From positions 1,681,858-1,745,857 of the forward strand of contig NZ_AP014568.1 in the NCBI RefSeq assembly GCF_000828895.1: DNA of 64,000 bases, given 5' to 3'. Below are positions 10,601 through 21,749 of this stretch, in pieces; position 1 is the first letter of the stretch, and every line of letters starts with the position of its first letter. The position numbers and the translations under genes were made by a program. The notes beneath the pieces were generated by a model, which had not been told where the DNA came from, did not search any database, and worked only from the letters and a program-made list of their open reading frames with translations. Origin of the DNA: Serpentinimonas raichei (GTDB taxonomy: Bacteria > Pseudomonadota > Gammaproteobacteria > Burkholderiales > Burkholderiaceae_C).

Positions 10601-10610
10601 AATTTTATCA
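10601..10610 (-). promoter_or_regulatory. glyA: Candidate -10 element for glyA
   Basis: On the minus strand TGATAAAATT provides a good -10 box overlapping the stop codon of the upstream transglycosylase gene. Transcription from here would give a leader of about 240 bases carrying the whole riboswitch. No convincing -35 box is visible. Confidence 0.4.
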
Positions 10611-11609
10611 GGCGGCCGGGTAAGGGGTGCCCGGGTAGGGTGTATCCAGCCGCTGCACGGGCTCGGGGCTGGGGCTGACCGGAGGCGCCTTGGCGGCCTG
10701 CTCGGCGGCTGGAATCGGAGGGTGCTCCATGCTGGCCGGGGCCACCGCATCGGACTCCCGAGCGGGCGCTTGCATTTGCGCGGCTTCGCTGACGGCGGGC
10801 GGGTTGCTCGCGCTGGCCGTGCTCAAGCCGGTGCGGCGCTGTGGCGCGTTGAAGCCGACGTTCTGACCGGCGGCCACGCGGTGCAAGCGGTCGCGCTCCG
10901 AGAGCACGCGGTCGATGTACCAGCGCCCGTCGGTGCTCACCGCCCCCACGTAGAGGCGCAAGCCGCCTTCGATGGAGCCGGAGCGGCGGATGGTGTCGCG
11001 CAGAATCATGGCCCCCACGCGCAGGTTGGTGAGCGGGTCGAACACCGCCATGTTGCCGCCAAAATCTTCCAGCTTGGCGCTGTGCACGCGCGTCATGACC
11101 TGCATCAGGCCCTGCGCGCCCACCGGGCTGGCGGCAAAGGGGTTGAAGCGCGACTCCATCGCCATCACGGCCAAAATCAGCTTGGGGTCGAGGTCGAGCT
11201 GCTTGCCCACCACAAAGGCTTCGGCCACCAGCGCGCTCATGGGCTCTTTGGCGACGCGGTACTTGCGGCTGAGCCAATTGGCCACCCGCTCTTGCTCATC
11301 GGGCAGCGCCTGCGGGTCGGACACCGTCACGCGGTCGATGGCCTGTGGGTCGACGGCCACCCCGAAGGCCGACATTTGGCGCTCCAGCAACCAAGCCAAG
11401 GCGCGGCTCTCGATGCCATCGCGCAACTGCGGCTGGGTGGCCAGCGCGAATGCCGCCAAGGCCAGCAACAGGCCCAGCAGCACCAGGCTGCCACGCGTCA
11501 GGCGCAGCAAAGGCCGCGCCAGCGCAGCCGCCGCCCAAGGTGTCCAAACGGACCCAGCCGACACAGCAGCGCCAGAGCCCGGAACGGGAGAAAGAGAGAT
11601 GGCGTTCAT
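10608..11609 (-). CDS. Lytic transglycosylase (SLT family)
   Basis: Peptidoglycan-cleaving enzyme of the Slt/MltE type. A transmembrane or signal-anchor helix lies near residues 25-50 ([16 protein letters not shown]). The SLT domain spans about residues 115-240 with the catalytic Glu in [26 protein letters not shown]. The ~90-residue tail is rich in A, P and S. The start at 11609 is preferred because GAGGA lies five bases upstream; 11621 and 11750 are open alternatives. It precedes glyA on the same strand. Confidence 0.85.
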   Translation of the reverse strand: MNAISLSPVPGSGAAVSAGSVWTPWAAAALARPLLRLTRGSLVLLGLLLALAAFALATQPQLRDGIESRALAWLLERQMSAFGVAVDPQAIDRVTVSDPQALPDEQERVANWLSRKYRVAKEPMSALVAEAFVVGKQLDLDPKLILAVMAMESRFNPFAASPVGAQGLMQVMTRVHSAKLEDFGGNMAVFDPLTNLRVGAMILRDTIRRSGSIEGGLRLYVGAVSTDGRWYIDRVLSERDRLHRVAAGQNVGFNAPQRRTGLSTASASNPPAVSEAAQMQAPARESDAVAPASMEHPPIPAAEQAAKAPPVSPSPEPVQRLDTPYPGTPYPAA

Positions 11610-12242
11610 GGTTTTCCTCATGGGGGCACACCGGCGCAGACCCATCGTCATTGCCAGTTCAGCCCCGATGGTTGGGCCGAGGGCGGGCTGCACAGGCCAG
11701 CGCTCGGACGGATCTGGTGCGGTCGCCCGAAGCGACTCAAGGGAAAACACCAGGCTGAAGATGCGCGGATGGTAGGGGCCTCAAAATACCTTGTCAAGCC
11801 TTAAAAACCAATACTTCAAAATTTATAGCTATAAACAGAAGCCTGCCAAGGGGGCGGCACAGGCTTTGCGGGAGGAAACAGGCACCCGATGACATACAAA
11901 AAAATTCATCGACAAAATTTTCGTCATAGTTTTATTTTTCTAGCCACCCACCGCCAGAGCCGCTAAAGTGGGGCTGTCTGTTTCGGCGCTTTGATCTAAC
12001 CAGCCGGAGCCGACCACTGCCCGCGCCGGGGTTTTCCTCGGCGCCCGGCATTTGAAACGCAAGCAATCCCTTGCTTGCGACGCGGTGTGACGACAACACT
12101 CCGCCGCGTCACCGGGCCCGAAGTCCCTTCGGCCCAACGGCCTCAGTGGGTGCAGCCCGCTGGGGCCGTTTCGTTTGCTGCTGCTGTGCCAACCCTGCCT
12201 AGGTCGGCTCTGGCGTGGGCCATGCCTTGCCCATCCACGCAA
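11610..12242. other. Long gene-free gap with AT-rich and hairpin-rich halves
   Basis: Between the transglycosylase and the DUF1841 gene, both on the minus strand. From 11780 to 11945 the sequence is unusually AT-rich and includes the palindrome TTTATAGCTATAAA near 11822 and a split GCCTG/CAGGC pair, similar in style to intergenic repeats common in Comamonadaceae. From 12020 to 12175 it is GC-rich with five hairpins (separate entry). A 100-codon minus-strand frame at 11940-12242 has no recognisable product. Confidence 0.6.
11945..12178 (+). ncRNA. Candidate structured small RNA
   Basis: Five adjacent hairpins: 12023-12044 (9 bp, TTTT loop), 12060-12077 (7 bp, perfect), 12079-12110 (7 bp plus inner 3 bp), 12114-12135 (9 bp with one bulge) and 12136-12170 (about 15 bp with two G-T pairs and a 5-base loop). 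The last is followed on the plus strand by TCGTTTG, a weak terminator-like end. A possible -35 (TCGACA, 11909-11914) and T/A-rich stretch precede it. It matches no RNA family I can recognise; strand and ends are guesses. Confidence 0.35.
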
Positions 12243-12677
12243 TCAGTCGGCTGTGGCGCGGCGGCGCACCTGATCTAGGTAGGCGGCCCCGTCGGGCGGG
12301 GTGCCGCTGCGCTGGCTTTCCCAGATCATGCGCCCCAGGCACTCCATCACCTCATGCTGCGCCGCGTGCACGCTGCCCCGGCGCGCCGTCAGCAGCTCGA
12401 CTGCCTGCCGGATGCCGGGCGGTTGGTCGATCGAGCACTGCTCGCTGATGCTCAGGTGCATCGAAAGGTGCAAAAAGGGGTTGTCGCGCTGCGGCTCTGG
12501 CACGCCCATGGCTTGCAGGGCCGCGTCCAGATCGGCCAGATCGGCGTGGTATTCGGGGTGGCGCTCGATCCACTGCCCGGCCAGCACCTCGATCGGTTCC
12601 ATCGCGGCTGGCTGGCCCAGCTTGGCATAGACGCCACAGAAAAATCGGCGCACATCGGCTTGTGAGGGTTCAAACAT
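12243..12677 (-). CDS. DUF1841 family protein
   Basis: Soluble 144 aa protein of unknown function, found mainly in Beta- and Gammaproteobacteria. It shows the family's HPEYHADLADLDAAL and NPFLHLSMHLSISEQCSIDQP segments and a C-terminal HEVMECLGRMIWESQRSGTPPDG block rich in conserved His, Glu and Trp. The start at 12677 (MFEPSQADVRRFF) fits the family. Upstream, 43 bases away, is the TRIC channel gene on the same strand. No role can be given. Confidence 0.88.
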   Translation of the reverse strand: MFEPSQADVRRFFCGVYAKLGQPAAMEPIEVLAGQWIERHPEYHADLADLDAALQAMGVPEPQRDNPFLHLSMHLSISEQCSIDQPPGIRQAVELLTARRGSVHAAQHEVMECLGRMIWESQRSGTPPDGAAYLDQVRRRATAD

Positions 12678-12720
12678 GGCCCGATTGTGGCCTCTGCGCG
12701 CCTTGGACGCTGCGCCGCCC

Positions 12721-13359
12721 TCAGATTTTCCAGGCCGGCACCACCCAATTGCGCCACAGCGCCAGCGCGCGCAACCCAAAGGTAAGCACCACGCACAGCA
12801 GCATGGCCTGCTCGGACGAACCGCTCCAGTGCCACCAACCCACATAAGCCCAGCCGCCCACAAAGGCGCAGATGGCGTAGGGCTTGTGGTCGTTGAAGGC
12901 GCTCGGGATTTCGTTGCACACCACGTCGCGCAGCACGCCGCCAAACACGCCCGTCACCACCCCCATCAGCACCGCCACCAGCTCGGGCATGCCGACCGCC
13001 AGCGCCTTGCTCACGCCGATGGCGGCAAACAGCCCCAGCCCCAGCGCGTCGGGCCACTGCATGGCGCGCTCGGTGGGCTCAAAATGGCGCTGGCGCATGA
13101 ACAGCACCGCCAGCAGGCACAGGGCGAGCAAAAACCACAGCCAGTGCTGATGTTCGACCCAAAAGAAGGGGCGCTGATCGAGCAGCAAATCGCGCAGGGT
13201 GCCGCCGCCAAAGGCGGTCAGAAACGCCACCGTGAACACCCCCACCAGATCGAGCCGCTTGTGCGCCGCCGCCAGCAAGCCCGACAAGGCGCCCGCCAGC
13301 ACGGCCCCGGATTCGATCACGACGCTCAAGTGTTGAAACCAGTGCAGCAGTTCTTGCAT
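12721..13359 (-). CDS. TRIC/YadS-type membrane channel family protein (UPF0126)
   Basis: Integral membrane protein of 212 aa with about six or seven helices arranged as two related three-helix halves. Each half contains a glycine-rich motif: TAFGGGTLRDLLL near residue 50 and GVFGGVLRDVVCNEIP near residue 140. Bacterial members are homologues of eukaryotic trimeric intracellular cation channels and are thought to conduct K+; the role in this organism is unknown. It is divergent from parA with 51 bases between starts. Confidence 0.88.
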   Translation of the reverse strand: MQELLHWFQHLSVVIESGAVLAGALSGLLAAAHKRLDLVGVFTVAFLTAFGGGTLRDLLLDQRPFFWVEHQHWLWFLLALCLLAVLFMRQRHFEPTERAMQWPDALGLGLFAAIGVSKALAVGMPELVAVLMGVVTGVFGGVLRDVVCNEIPSAFNDHKPYAICAFVGGWAYVGWWHWSGSSEQAMLLCVVLTFGLRALALWRNWVVPAWKI

Positions 13360-13410
13360 AGGGGGCTAATGGTAGAGTGTCTGTCAAACGCGTTTTTCAG
13401 GAGCCACCAC

Positions 13411-14028
13411 ATGACCGTGATCGTTGTCGCCAACCCCAAGGGTGGCGTGGGCAAGTCCACCTTGTCCACCCAGGTGGCGGGCTACCTGGCCCGGCGCGGG
13501 CACACGGTGCTGCTGGGCGATTCGGATCGGCAGCAGTCGGCCAGCCGCTGGCTGGCGCTGCGACCCAAGCAGGCGCGGCCGATTGTGACATGGGATGCCA
13601 GCCACGGCGACAGCCTCAAGCCGCCCCCCGGCACCACCCACGTGGTGCTCGACACCCCAGCCGGCCTGCACGGGCGCGATCTCAAAGAGGTGCTCAAACG
13701 CGCCGACAAGCTGCTGATTCCGCTGCAGCCCAGCGTGTTCGACATCATGGCGACGCAAGACTTCGTGGCCGAGTTGCAAGAGCGCCGCCGCAGCGTCGGC
13801 TTGCCGATCGGGGTGGTGGGGATGCGGGTCGATGCTCGCACGCACTCGGCCGAGAAGCTGCGCAGCTTCGTCGAGGGCTTGGAGCTGCCGGTGCTGGCGT
13901 ATTTGCGCGACACGCAAAACTACATTCACCTTGCAGGCCAAGGGCTGACGCTGTTTGATGTGGCGCCGGGGCGGGTGCAGCGCGACCTCGAACAGTGGCT
14001 GCCGATCTGCCGCTGGCTGGAGCACTGA
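13411..14028 (+). CDS. ParA-family partitioning ATPase (orphan)
   Basis: Deviant Walker A ATPase of the ParA/MinD superfamily, 205 aa. The N terminus MTVIVVANPKGGVGKSTLSTQ carries the signature lysines; the next motif is LLGDSDRQQSA where most ParA proteins have DxDPQ. Walker B is the HVVLDTPAG segment. An AGGAG site lies nine bases before the ATG at 13411. There is no parB beside it and no parS-like site seen, so it may position a protein cargo or be a small chromosomal ParA rather than a plasmid system. Confidence 0.9.
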   Translation: MTVIVVANPKGGVGKSTLSTQVAGYLARRGHTVLLGDSDRQQSASRWLALRPKQARPIVTWDASHGDSLKPPPGTTHVVLDTPAGLHGRDLKEVLKRADKLLIPLQPSVFDIMATQDFVAELQERRRSVGLPIGVVGMRVDARTHSAEKLRSFVEGLELPVLAYLRDTQNYIHLAGQGLTLFDVAPGRVQRDLEQWLPICRWLEH

Positions 14029-14041
14029 AACCCGCCCGCGC

Positions 14042-14530
14042 TCACGCGCCGCCGGCGGCGGGCACGCCACCGGCAAACCCCTGCTGGCGCCAGGCCTCGA
14101 AGGCCACCACCGCCACCGCGTTGGACAGATTGAGGCTGCGCTGACCCGGCCGCATCGGCAAGCGCAGTTGCTGCGCCGGCCCGATTTTAGCCAGCAATTC
14201 GGGCGGTAGGCCGCGCGTCTCGCACCCAAAAACGAACCAGTCGCCGGGCGCGTAGCGCGGCTCATAGGCCGAGCGCTGGGCCAAGCTGCTGAAGGTGAAC
14301 AGGCGCTGCGGATCGGGCCGCTCCTGTGCCATAAAGGCGGCCCAGTCGCGGTGCAAGCGCAGCGCGGCGTATTCGTGGTAATCGAGCCCGGCGCGGCGCA
14401 GCAGCTTGTCGTCCAGCGAAAAGCCCAGCGGCTCGATCAGGTGCAGGGTGCAGCCGGTGTTGGCGCTCAGGCGGATCGCGTTGCCGGTGTTGGGCGGGAT
14501 TTCGGGGTGTACCAGGACGAGGTTGAACAT
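14042..14530 (-). CDS. trmL: tRNA (cytidine(34)-2'-O)-methyltransferase TrmL
   Basis: SPOUT-fold methyltransferase modifying the wobble base of tRNA-Leu isoacceptors. The 162 aa protein starts with MFNLVLVHPEIPPNTGNAIR and shows the knot motifs VFGCETRGLPPELL and LNLSNAVAVVAFEAWRQ that bind S-adenosylmethionine. The start at 14530 is chosen over the longer frame because the family begins exactly at this segment. The comF gene ends just upstream. Confidence 0.94.
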   Translation of the reverse strand: MFNLVLVHPEIPPNTGNAIRLSANTGCTLHLIEPLGFSLDDKLLRRAGLDYHEYAALRLHRDWAAFMAQERPDPQRLFTFSSLAQRSAYEPRYAPGDWFVFGCETRGLPPELLAKIGPAQQLRLPMRPGQRSLNLSNAVAVVAFEAWRQQGFAGGVPAAGGA

Positions 14531-14565
14531 GGGGGGCGCGGTGCTTTGTGGGTGCTGTGGCCGCA

Positions 14566-15318
14566 TCAATCCAGGCGGTTGAGCAGGGTTTGGGCCTGGT
14601 CGGCGTCGATCACCGGTTGCGGGGCCGGGGTGCGCGCAAACACCAGCGCGCTCACGCGCACCGCCCCGGCGTCGAGCAGGTGGCGCGCAGCGGCCTGCAG
14701 GGTGGCCCCGGTGGTGAGCACGTCATCAACCAACACCCAGTGCTGGCCAGCCAAGGCGCTGCGCTGGCTGGGGTTGACGGCAAAGGCTTGCTGGGCGTGC
14801 GCCAAGCGCGCGGCGCGGCCGAGTTCGTGCTGCACCTGCCGGGTGTCGCGGTGCAACAGGGCCGCAGGCAGCGCCGGCAAGCCGCTGGCGCGCTGCAACG
14901 CATGCGCCAGCTCCCACGCCTGGTTGAAGCCGCGCTCGGCTTGCCGGGCTGGGCTGAGCGGAATCGGGATCAGGCCGTCGGCTTGGGTGAGCAGATCGTG
15001 CGCCTGCGGGTTTTGCAGCATCAGTTGCGCCAGCGCATGGCCCCAAGCCGGTTGCGAGCGAAACTTGAACTGCGCCACCAGATCGACCCACGGCCATTCG
15101 TAGCTGACTCGCGCCACGCACTGGGTCAGTGGGCCGGGTCCGGCTTCGGTGCAGCGTATGCACAGGGCCAGCCCGGGCGCCAGCGGCAAGGCGCACTGCG
15201 GGCAGCGTGGCAACAGGCGCGCATACTGGCCGCAGCAGTCTGGGCAGACGGCGCTGCGGCCCCACGTGCGGCAGACGGCGCACAGGGTGGGCAAGGGCAG
15301 GCGGTGCAGCCAGCGCAT
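14566..15318 (-). CDS. ComF family phosphoribosyltransferase-like protein
   Basis: 250 aa protein with an N-terminal zinc finger (pairs CAVC, CPDCC, CPQC and CIRC within residues 13-56) and a C-terminal phosphoribosyltransferase fold with PRPP loop VLVDDVLTTGATLQ near residue 195. Family members are linked to DNA uptake in competent bacteria, although many Gram-negatives carry it without known competence. The window also holds pilS/pilR, but a functional link is not shown by sequence. Confidence 0.92.
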   Translation of the reverse strand: MRWLHRLPLPTLCAVCRTWGRSAVCPDCCGQYARLLPRCPQCALPLAPGLALCIRCTEAGPGPLTQCVARVSYEWPWVDLVAQFKFRSQPAWGHALAQLMLQNPQAHDLLTQADGLIPIPLSPARQAERGFNQAWELAHALQRASGLPALPAALLHRDTRQVQHELGRAARLAHAQQAFAVNPSQRSALAGQHWVLVDDVLTTGATLQAAARHLLDAGAVRVSALVFARTPAPQPVIDADQAQTLLNRLD

Positions 15319-15372
15319 GGTCAGCCCGAGACAGGCGGAGGGGTGCGCGGCGGCGCCGCAGCGGCCAAGGCT

Positions 15373-16939
<1,567 letters not shown>

Positions 16940-16962
16940 GGTTTGCACTCCAGAGCCTGGCC

Positions 16963-18741
16963 TTAAAGGTCTTCGCTGCCGAGCAGCATTTCGGTGATGC
17001 CCATGCCGGCTTTGACCATGGGGAAGACGTTTTCGGTCGGGTCGGTGCGAAAGTCCATGAACACGGTGCGGTCCTTGAGCGCACGCGCCTCGCGCAGCGC
17101 CGGCTCCACATCCTGCGGGCGCTCGATCAGCATGCCGACGTGGCCATAGGCCTCGGCGAGCTTGACGAAGTTGGGCAGCGCGTCCATGTAGCTGTGGCTG
17201 TAGCGGCCCGAGTATTCGATCTCCTGCCACTGGCGCACCATGCCGAGGTAGCGGTTGTTGAGCGAAATGATCTTGATCGGGGTTTCGTACTGCAGGCAGG
17301 TGGACAGCTCCTGGATGCACATCTGCACCGAGCCTTCGCCGGTGACGCAATAGACCTCGCTCTCGGGCCGCGCCAGCTTGATGCCCATGGCGTAGGGCAG
17401 GCCCACGCCCATGGTGCCCAAGCCGCCGGAGTTGATCCAGCGCCGTGGCCGGTCGAACTTGTAGAACTGCGCCGCCCACATCTGGTGCTGCCCGACGTCG
17501 GAGGTGACGTAGGCGTCGGCGTCGCGGGTCATGTTCCAGAGCGTTTCGATCACGTATTGGGGCTTGATCACGTCCGAATTGCCGCGCTCGTACTTGAGGC
17601 AGTCGCGGCTGCGCCAACCTTCGATGGTTTCCCACCAAGCCGCCAGCGCGCGCCCATCGGGCCGCACCGGGCTTTCTTGCAGCATGGCGAGCAGCTCGGT
17701 GAGCACCTCGCGCACATCGCCCACAATCGGCACATCGACCTTGACGCGCTTGGAAATGCTCGACGGGTCGATGTCGATGTGGATGATCTTGCGCTCGTTT
17801 TGGGCAAAGTGCTTGGGGTTGCCGATCACGCGGTCGTCAAAGCGCGCCCCGATGGCCAGCAACACGTCGCAGTTTTGCATCGCGTTGTTGGCCTCCAGCG
17901 TGCCGTGCATGCCCAGCATGCCGAGGAACTTGCGCTCGGTCGCCGGGTAGGCGCCCAGCCCCATCAGGGTGTTGGTGACCGGGAAGCCCAGCAGCTCGCA
18001 CAGGGCGCGCAGCTCGGGCACGGCGTTGCTCAGCAGCACCCCGCCGCCGCTGTAGATGTAGGGCCGTTTGGCCGCCAGCAGCAGTTGCAGGGCCTTGCGG
18101 ATTTGCCCGCCGTGGCCCTTGCGCACCGGGTTGTAGGAGCGCAGGCTGACCGACTCCGGGTAGCCGCTCCAGGCGGTTTTCTTGAAGGACACGTCTTTCG
18201 GGATGTCCACCACCACCGGGCCGGGGCGGCCGCTGCGCGCCAGGTAAAAGGCTTTTTTGAGCGTCAGCGCCAGGTCGCGCACGTCTTTGACCAAAAAGTT
18301 GTGCTTGACGATCGGGCGCGTAATGCCCACCGTGTCGCACTCCTGGAAGGCGTCGAGCCCGATCGCCGCCGTGGGCACCTGACCGGTGAGGATCACCATC
18401 GGGATGCTGTCCATGTAGGCGGTGGCGATGCCGGTGATGGCGTTGGTCACGCCGGGGCCGGAGGTGACCAGCGCCACCCCCACGTCGCCGGTGGCGCGGG
18501 CGTAGCCGTCGGCGGCGTGCACCGCGGCCTGCTCGTGGCGCACCAGCACGTGCTGGATGGTGTCTTGCTTGTAGAGCGCGTCGTAGATGTAGAGCACGGC
18601 GCCGCCGGGGTAGCCCCAGAGGTAGCGCACGTTTTCGGCCTGTAGGGCGCGCACGAGGATTTCGGCGCCCATCAGTTCTTCGGGGCTGCCGGGAGTGCCA
18701 GGGCTGGATGCCGGGGCGGATGCGGATTGTTTGATTTCCAT
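16963..18741 (-). CDS. ilvI: Acetolactate synthase large subunit
   Basis: Thiamine diphosphate enzyme, 592 aa, condensing pyruvate with pyruvate or 2-oxobutyrate. Residues 20-190 hold the TPP pyrimidine domain with WGYPGGAVL and the activating Glu in [15 protein letters not shown]. The central domain binds FAD. The C-terminal TPP domain shows [15 protein letters not shown] and [12 protein letters not shown]. The N-terminal ~20 residues are a variable proline/alanine tail. First gene of ilvI-ilvH-ilvC. Confidence 0.96.
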   Translation of the reverse strand: MEIKQSASAPASSPGTPGSPEELMGAEILVRALQAENVRYLWGYPGGAVLYIYDALYKQDTIQHVLVRHEQAAVHAADGYARATGDVGVALVTSGPGVTNAITGIATAYMDSIPMVILTGQVPTAAIGLDAFQECDTVGITRPIVKHNFLVKDVRDLALTLKKAFYLARSGRPGPVVVDIPKDVSFKKTAWSGYPESVSLRSYNPVRKGHGGQIRKALQLLLAAKRPYIYSGGGVLLSNAVPELRALCELLGFPVTNTLMGLGAYPATERKFLGMLGMHGTLEANNAMQNCDVLLAIGARFDDRVIGNPKHFAQNERKIIHIDIDPSSISKRVKVDVPIVGDVREVLTELLAMLQESPVRPDGRALAAWWETIEGWRSRDCLKYERGNSDVIKPQYVIETLWNMTRDADAYVTSDVGQHQMWAAQFYKFDRPRRWINSGGLGTMGVGLPYAMGIKLARPESEVYCVTGEGSVQMCIQELSTCLQYETPIKIISLNNRYLGMVRQWQEIEYSGRYSHSYMDALPNFVKLAEAYGHVGMLIERPQDVEPALREARALKDRTVFMDFRTDPTENVFPMVKAGMGITEMLLGSEDL

Positions 18742-18984
18742 TTGATGAACCTTTCGGGTATTTCTCTGACGAAAAACCTTGGGTGCCTCTGAGCCAGCCC
18801 TTGTGGGGCCGCTTTGAGACTTAAGGCCAAAGCCATGGCGGCATACAGCCGCGCAACCTTGACCCGTTTGCCGTTTGAATTGGGTAAGCGCGCATTATGG
18901 CACGTTCCAGCAGCCGCTCTGGCGCCGATCTGGTGCGTGCGGGGTGCGACAATCTGCGGCGATCCGATTCTCACCCTCGCGCTC
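18742..18984. other. Divergent intergenic region, ilvI / RDD gene
   Basis: 243 bases between divergent starts. CATAAT preceded by TG (minus strand, 18894-18899) may be an extended -10 for ilvI, giving a leader of about 150 bases. I looked for a leader peptide rich in Ile, Leu or Val followed by attenuator hairpins and did not find a convincing one. Confidence 0.4.
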
Positions 18985-19530
18985 ATGAGCAAAAACCGCC
19001 CCGCCTCCCCTGCCCCAGCAGCCGATACCGCGCCCCCCGCCCTGACCGCCCCCTCGCTGCGCCGGCGCATGGCTTGCTGGCTGTACGAGGGCACGCTGAT
19101 GTTTGGCGTGATCTTTATGGCGGCGCTGGCCTTTGGCGTGCTCACCGACAGCCGCGAGCCGATGCAAAACCGGCACGCGCTGCAAGGCTTTTTGTTCCTG
19201 ATCGGCGGCCTGTATTTCGCTTACTTCTGGCACAAGGGCCAGACGCTGGCCATGAAAACCTGGCACATTCGCGTGCTGGACCACGCCGGGCGGCCGCTGC
19301 GGCTGGCGCACGCGCTCTGGCGCTACGTGTTGAGCTGGGTCTGGTTTGCCCCGCCCATGGTGCTGGGCGCGCTGCTCGGACTGGCAGCGTCATGGATTTT
19401 GTGGATGATGTTGGCTTGGGTGCCGATCTACGCCCTGCTGGCGCGGCTGCACCCGCAGCAACAGTTCTGGCACGACGCCTGGGCCGGCACCCGGCTGATC
19501 CATGCACCCCCATCCGAAACCGATGCCTGA
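18985..19530 (+). CDS. RDD family membrane protein
   Basis: Membrane protein of 181 aa with about three or four helices. The motif around SLRRRMACWLYEGTLMFGV corresponds to the Arg-Asp region that names the family, although here the usual Asp is replaced by Glu. KGQTLAMKTWHIRV is the second conserved block. Function is unknown; some family members are cation antiporters. It is followed three bases later by dgkA. Confidence 0.82.
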   Translation: MSKNRPASPAPAADTAPPALTAPSLRRRMACWLYEGTLMFGVIFMAALAFGVLTDSREPMQNRHALQGFLFLIGGLYFAYFWHKGQTLAMKTWHIRVLDHAGRPLRLAHALWRYVLSWVWFAPPMVLGALLGLAASWILWMMLAWVPIYALLARLHPQQQFWHDAWAGTRLIHAPPSETDA

Positions 19531-19533
19531 TCG

Positions 19534-19944
19534 ATGAACGAACAATCACCCCTGCCGCACTTGGACCCGGTCACGCAGCAAAAACGGCGTGGCATTTTGC
19601 GCTTGTGGAACGCCATGGGCTACTCGCTCATGGGACTGCGCGCCGCCTGGGACGAATCGGCTTTTCGCCAAGAGGCGCTGGCGGCGTTCATCATGGTGCC
19701 CGCGGCGTTTTGGCTGGGGCGCAACTGGTTCGAGGTTGGGCTGCTGGTGGGCACCGTGCTGCTGGTGATGATCGTCGAGCTGCTCAACACCGGCATCGAA
19801 ACCGCCATCGACCGCATCGGGCCGCAATGGCACCACCTGTCCAAACGCGCCAAAGACATGGGCAGCGCCGCCGTGCTGCTCAGCCTGCTGCTGTGCGGCG
19901 GGGTCTGGCTGGGGGCGCTGCACGCGCGCTTCTGGGGGGCGTAG
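19534..19944 (+). CDS. dgkA: Diacylglycerol kinase
   Basis: Small trimeric membrane kinase, 136 aa, recycling diacylglycerol to phosphatidic acid. Three hydrophobic segments are visible. Active-site residues fall in ESAFRQEALAAF and VELLNTGIETAIDRIG; E. coli DgkA has the comparable VELLNSAIEAVVDRIG. It starts three bases after the RDD gene stop, suggesting co-transcription. Confidence 0.95.
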   Translation: MNEQSPLPHLDPVTQQKRRGILRLWNAMGYSLMGLRAAWDESAFRQEALAAFIMVPAAFWLGRNWFEVGLLVGTVLLVMIVELLNTGIETAIDRIGPQWHHLSKRAKDMGSAAVLLSLLLCGGVWLGALHARFWGA

Positions 19945-20006
19945 CCAGCCACGGCAGGGCCATCCTTGGCTTGGCGCACAGCTTGGCCGCATGACACAAT
20001 GGCATC

Positions 20007-20615
20007 ATGTACACATCCCCTGCCCCTTTGGCCGCCCCGGCCTTCTCGCTCTGTGTTTTTTGCGGCTCGCGCAGCGGTGAGAATCCGCATTTCGCGCAGG
20101 CGGCGCAAGCGGTCGGGCAGTGGATCGGCCAGCACGGCGGCCAACTGGTCTATGGCGGCGGCAACAACGGGCTCATGGGCCTGCTGGCCGACGCCGCGCT
20201 CGACGCCGGGGCCTCGGTGGTGGGGGTGATTCCGCAAAGCCTGGAGATCAAGGAACACGCCAAGCGCGAGTGCACCGAGCTGCACGTGGTGCCCTCGATG
20301 CACCGGCGCAAGCAGCTCATGGCCGAACGCGCCGACGCCTTCCTGATCCTGCCCGGCGGCATCGGTACGCTGGAAGAGTGGTTCGAGGTCTGGAGCTGGC
20401 GCCAACTGGGGTACCACGACAAACCCATCGGCGTGCTCAACGTGGGCGGCTTTTACGACCCGATGCTGGCTGCGCTGGGGCAAAGCGCGCAGGCCGGCTT
20501 CATGGACACTTGGCAGCTCGACCTGATCCAGATTTCATCTAGCATCGAGGCGCTGCTGCCGGCGCTGGTGCAAAACGCCGGCTTTGCGGCGCCGGATCGG
20601 CTGGAGCAAATTTAA
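20007..20615 (+). CDS. LOG family (TIGR00730) nucleotide 5'-monophosphate phosphoribohydrolase
   Basis: 202 aa Rossmann-like protein of the LOG/lysine-decarboxylase-like family, which cleaves nucleoside 5'-monophosphates, and cytokinin ribotides in plants, to free bases. The diagnostic pair is present: SMHRRKQLM around residue 108 and PGGIGTLEEWFEVW around residue 125. The N-terminal CVFCGSRSG and YGGGNNGLMG are also typical. It converges on the P-II gene with 28 bases between stops. The physiological substrate is not known from sequence. Confidence 0.92.
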   Translation: MYTSPAPLAAPAFSLCVFCGSRSGENPHFAQAAQAVGQWIGQHGGQLVYGGGNNGLMGLLADAALDAGASVVGVIPQSLEIKEHAKRECTELHVVPSMHRRKQLMAERADAFLILPGGIGTLEEWFEVWSWRQLGYHDKPIGVLNVGGFYDPMLAALGQSAQAGFMDTWQLDLIQISSSIEALLPALVQNAGFAAPDRLEQI

Positions 20616-20643
20616 AGCCGCACCCCAGCGGCTGCCGCTGCAC

Positions 20644-21018
<375 letters not shown>

Positions 21019-21023
21019 TTATC

Positions 21024-21745
<722 letters not shown>

Positions 21746-21749
<4 letters not shown>

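Noticed and set aside
11940..12242. Minus-strand frame of 100 codons in the structured gap, and an apparent tmRNA-like tag GCAAACGAA... near 12150-12180
   Set aside because: The frame has no family features. The tag-like translation ends in Cys-Thr-His rather than the ALAA-type end, and no tRNA-like domain flanks it, so tmRNA was discarded.
17140..18645. Long plus-strand open frame (501 codons) opposite ilvI
   Set aside because: It is the antisense shadow of a clear acetolactate synthase gene. High GC gives long spurious frames, and the translation is His/Val/Gly-rich low complexity without domain motifs.
18742..18900. Leader-peptide attenuator for ilvI
   Set aside because: A leucine-containing frame is present on the minus strand but it has no early stop, and no alternative terminator hairpins with a T-tract follow.
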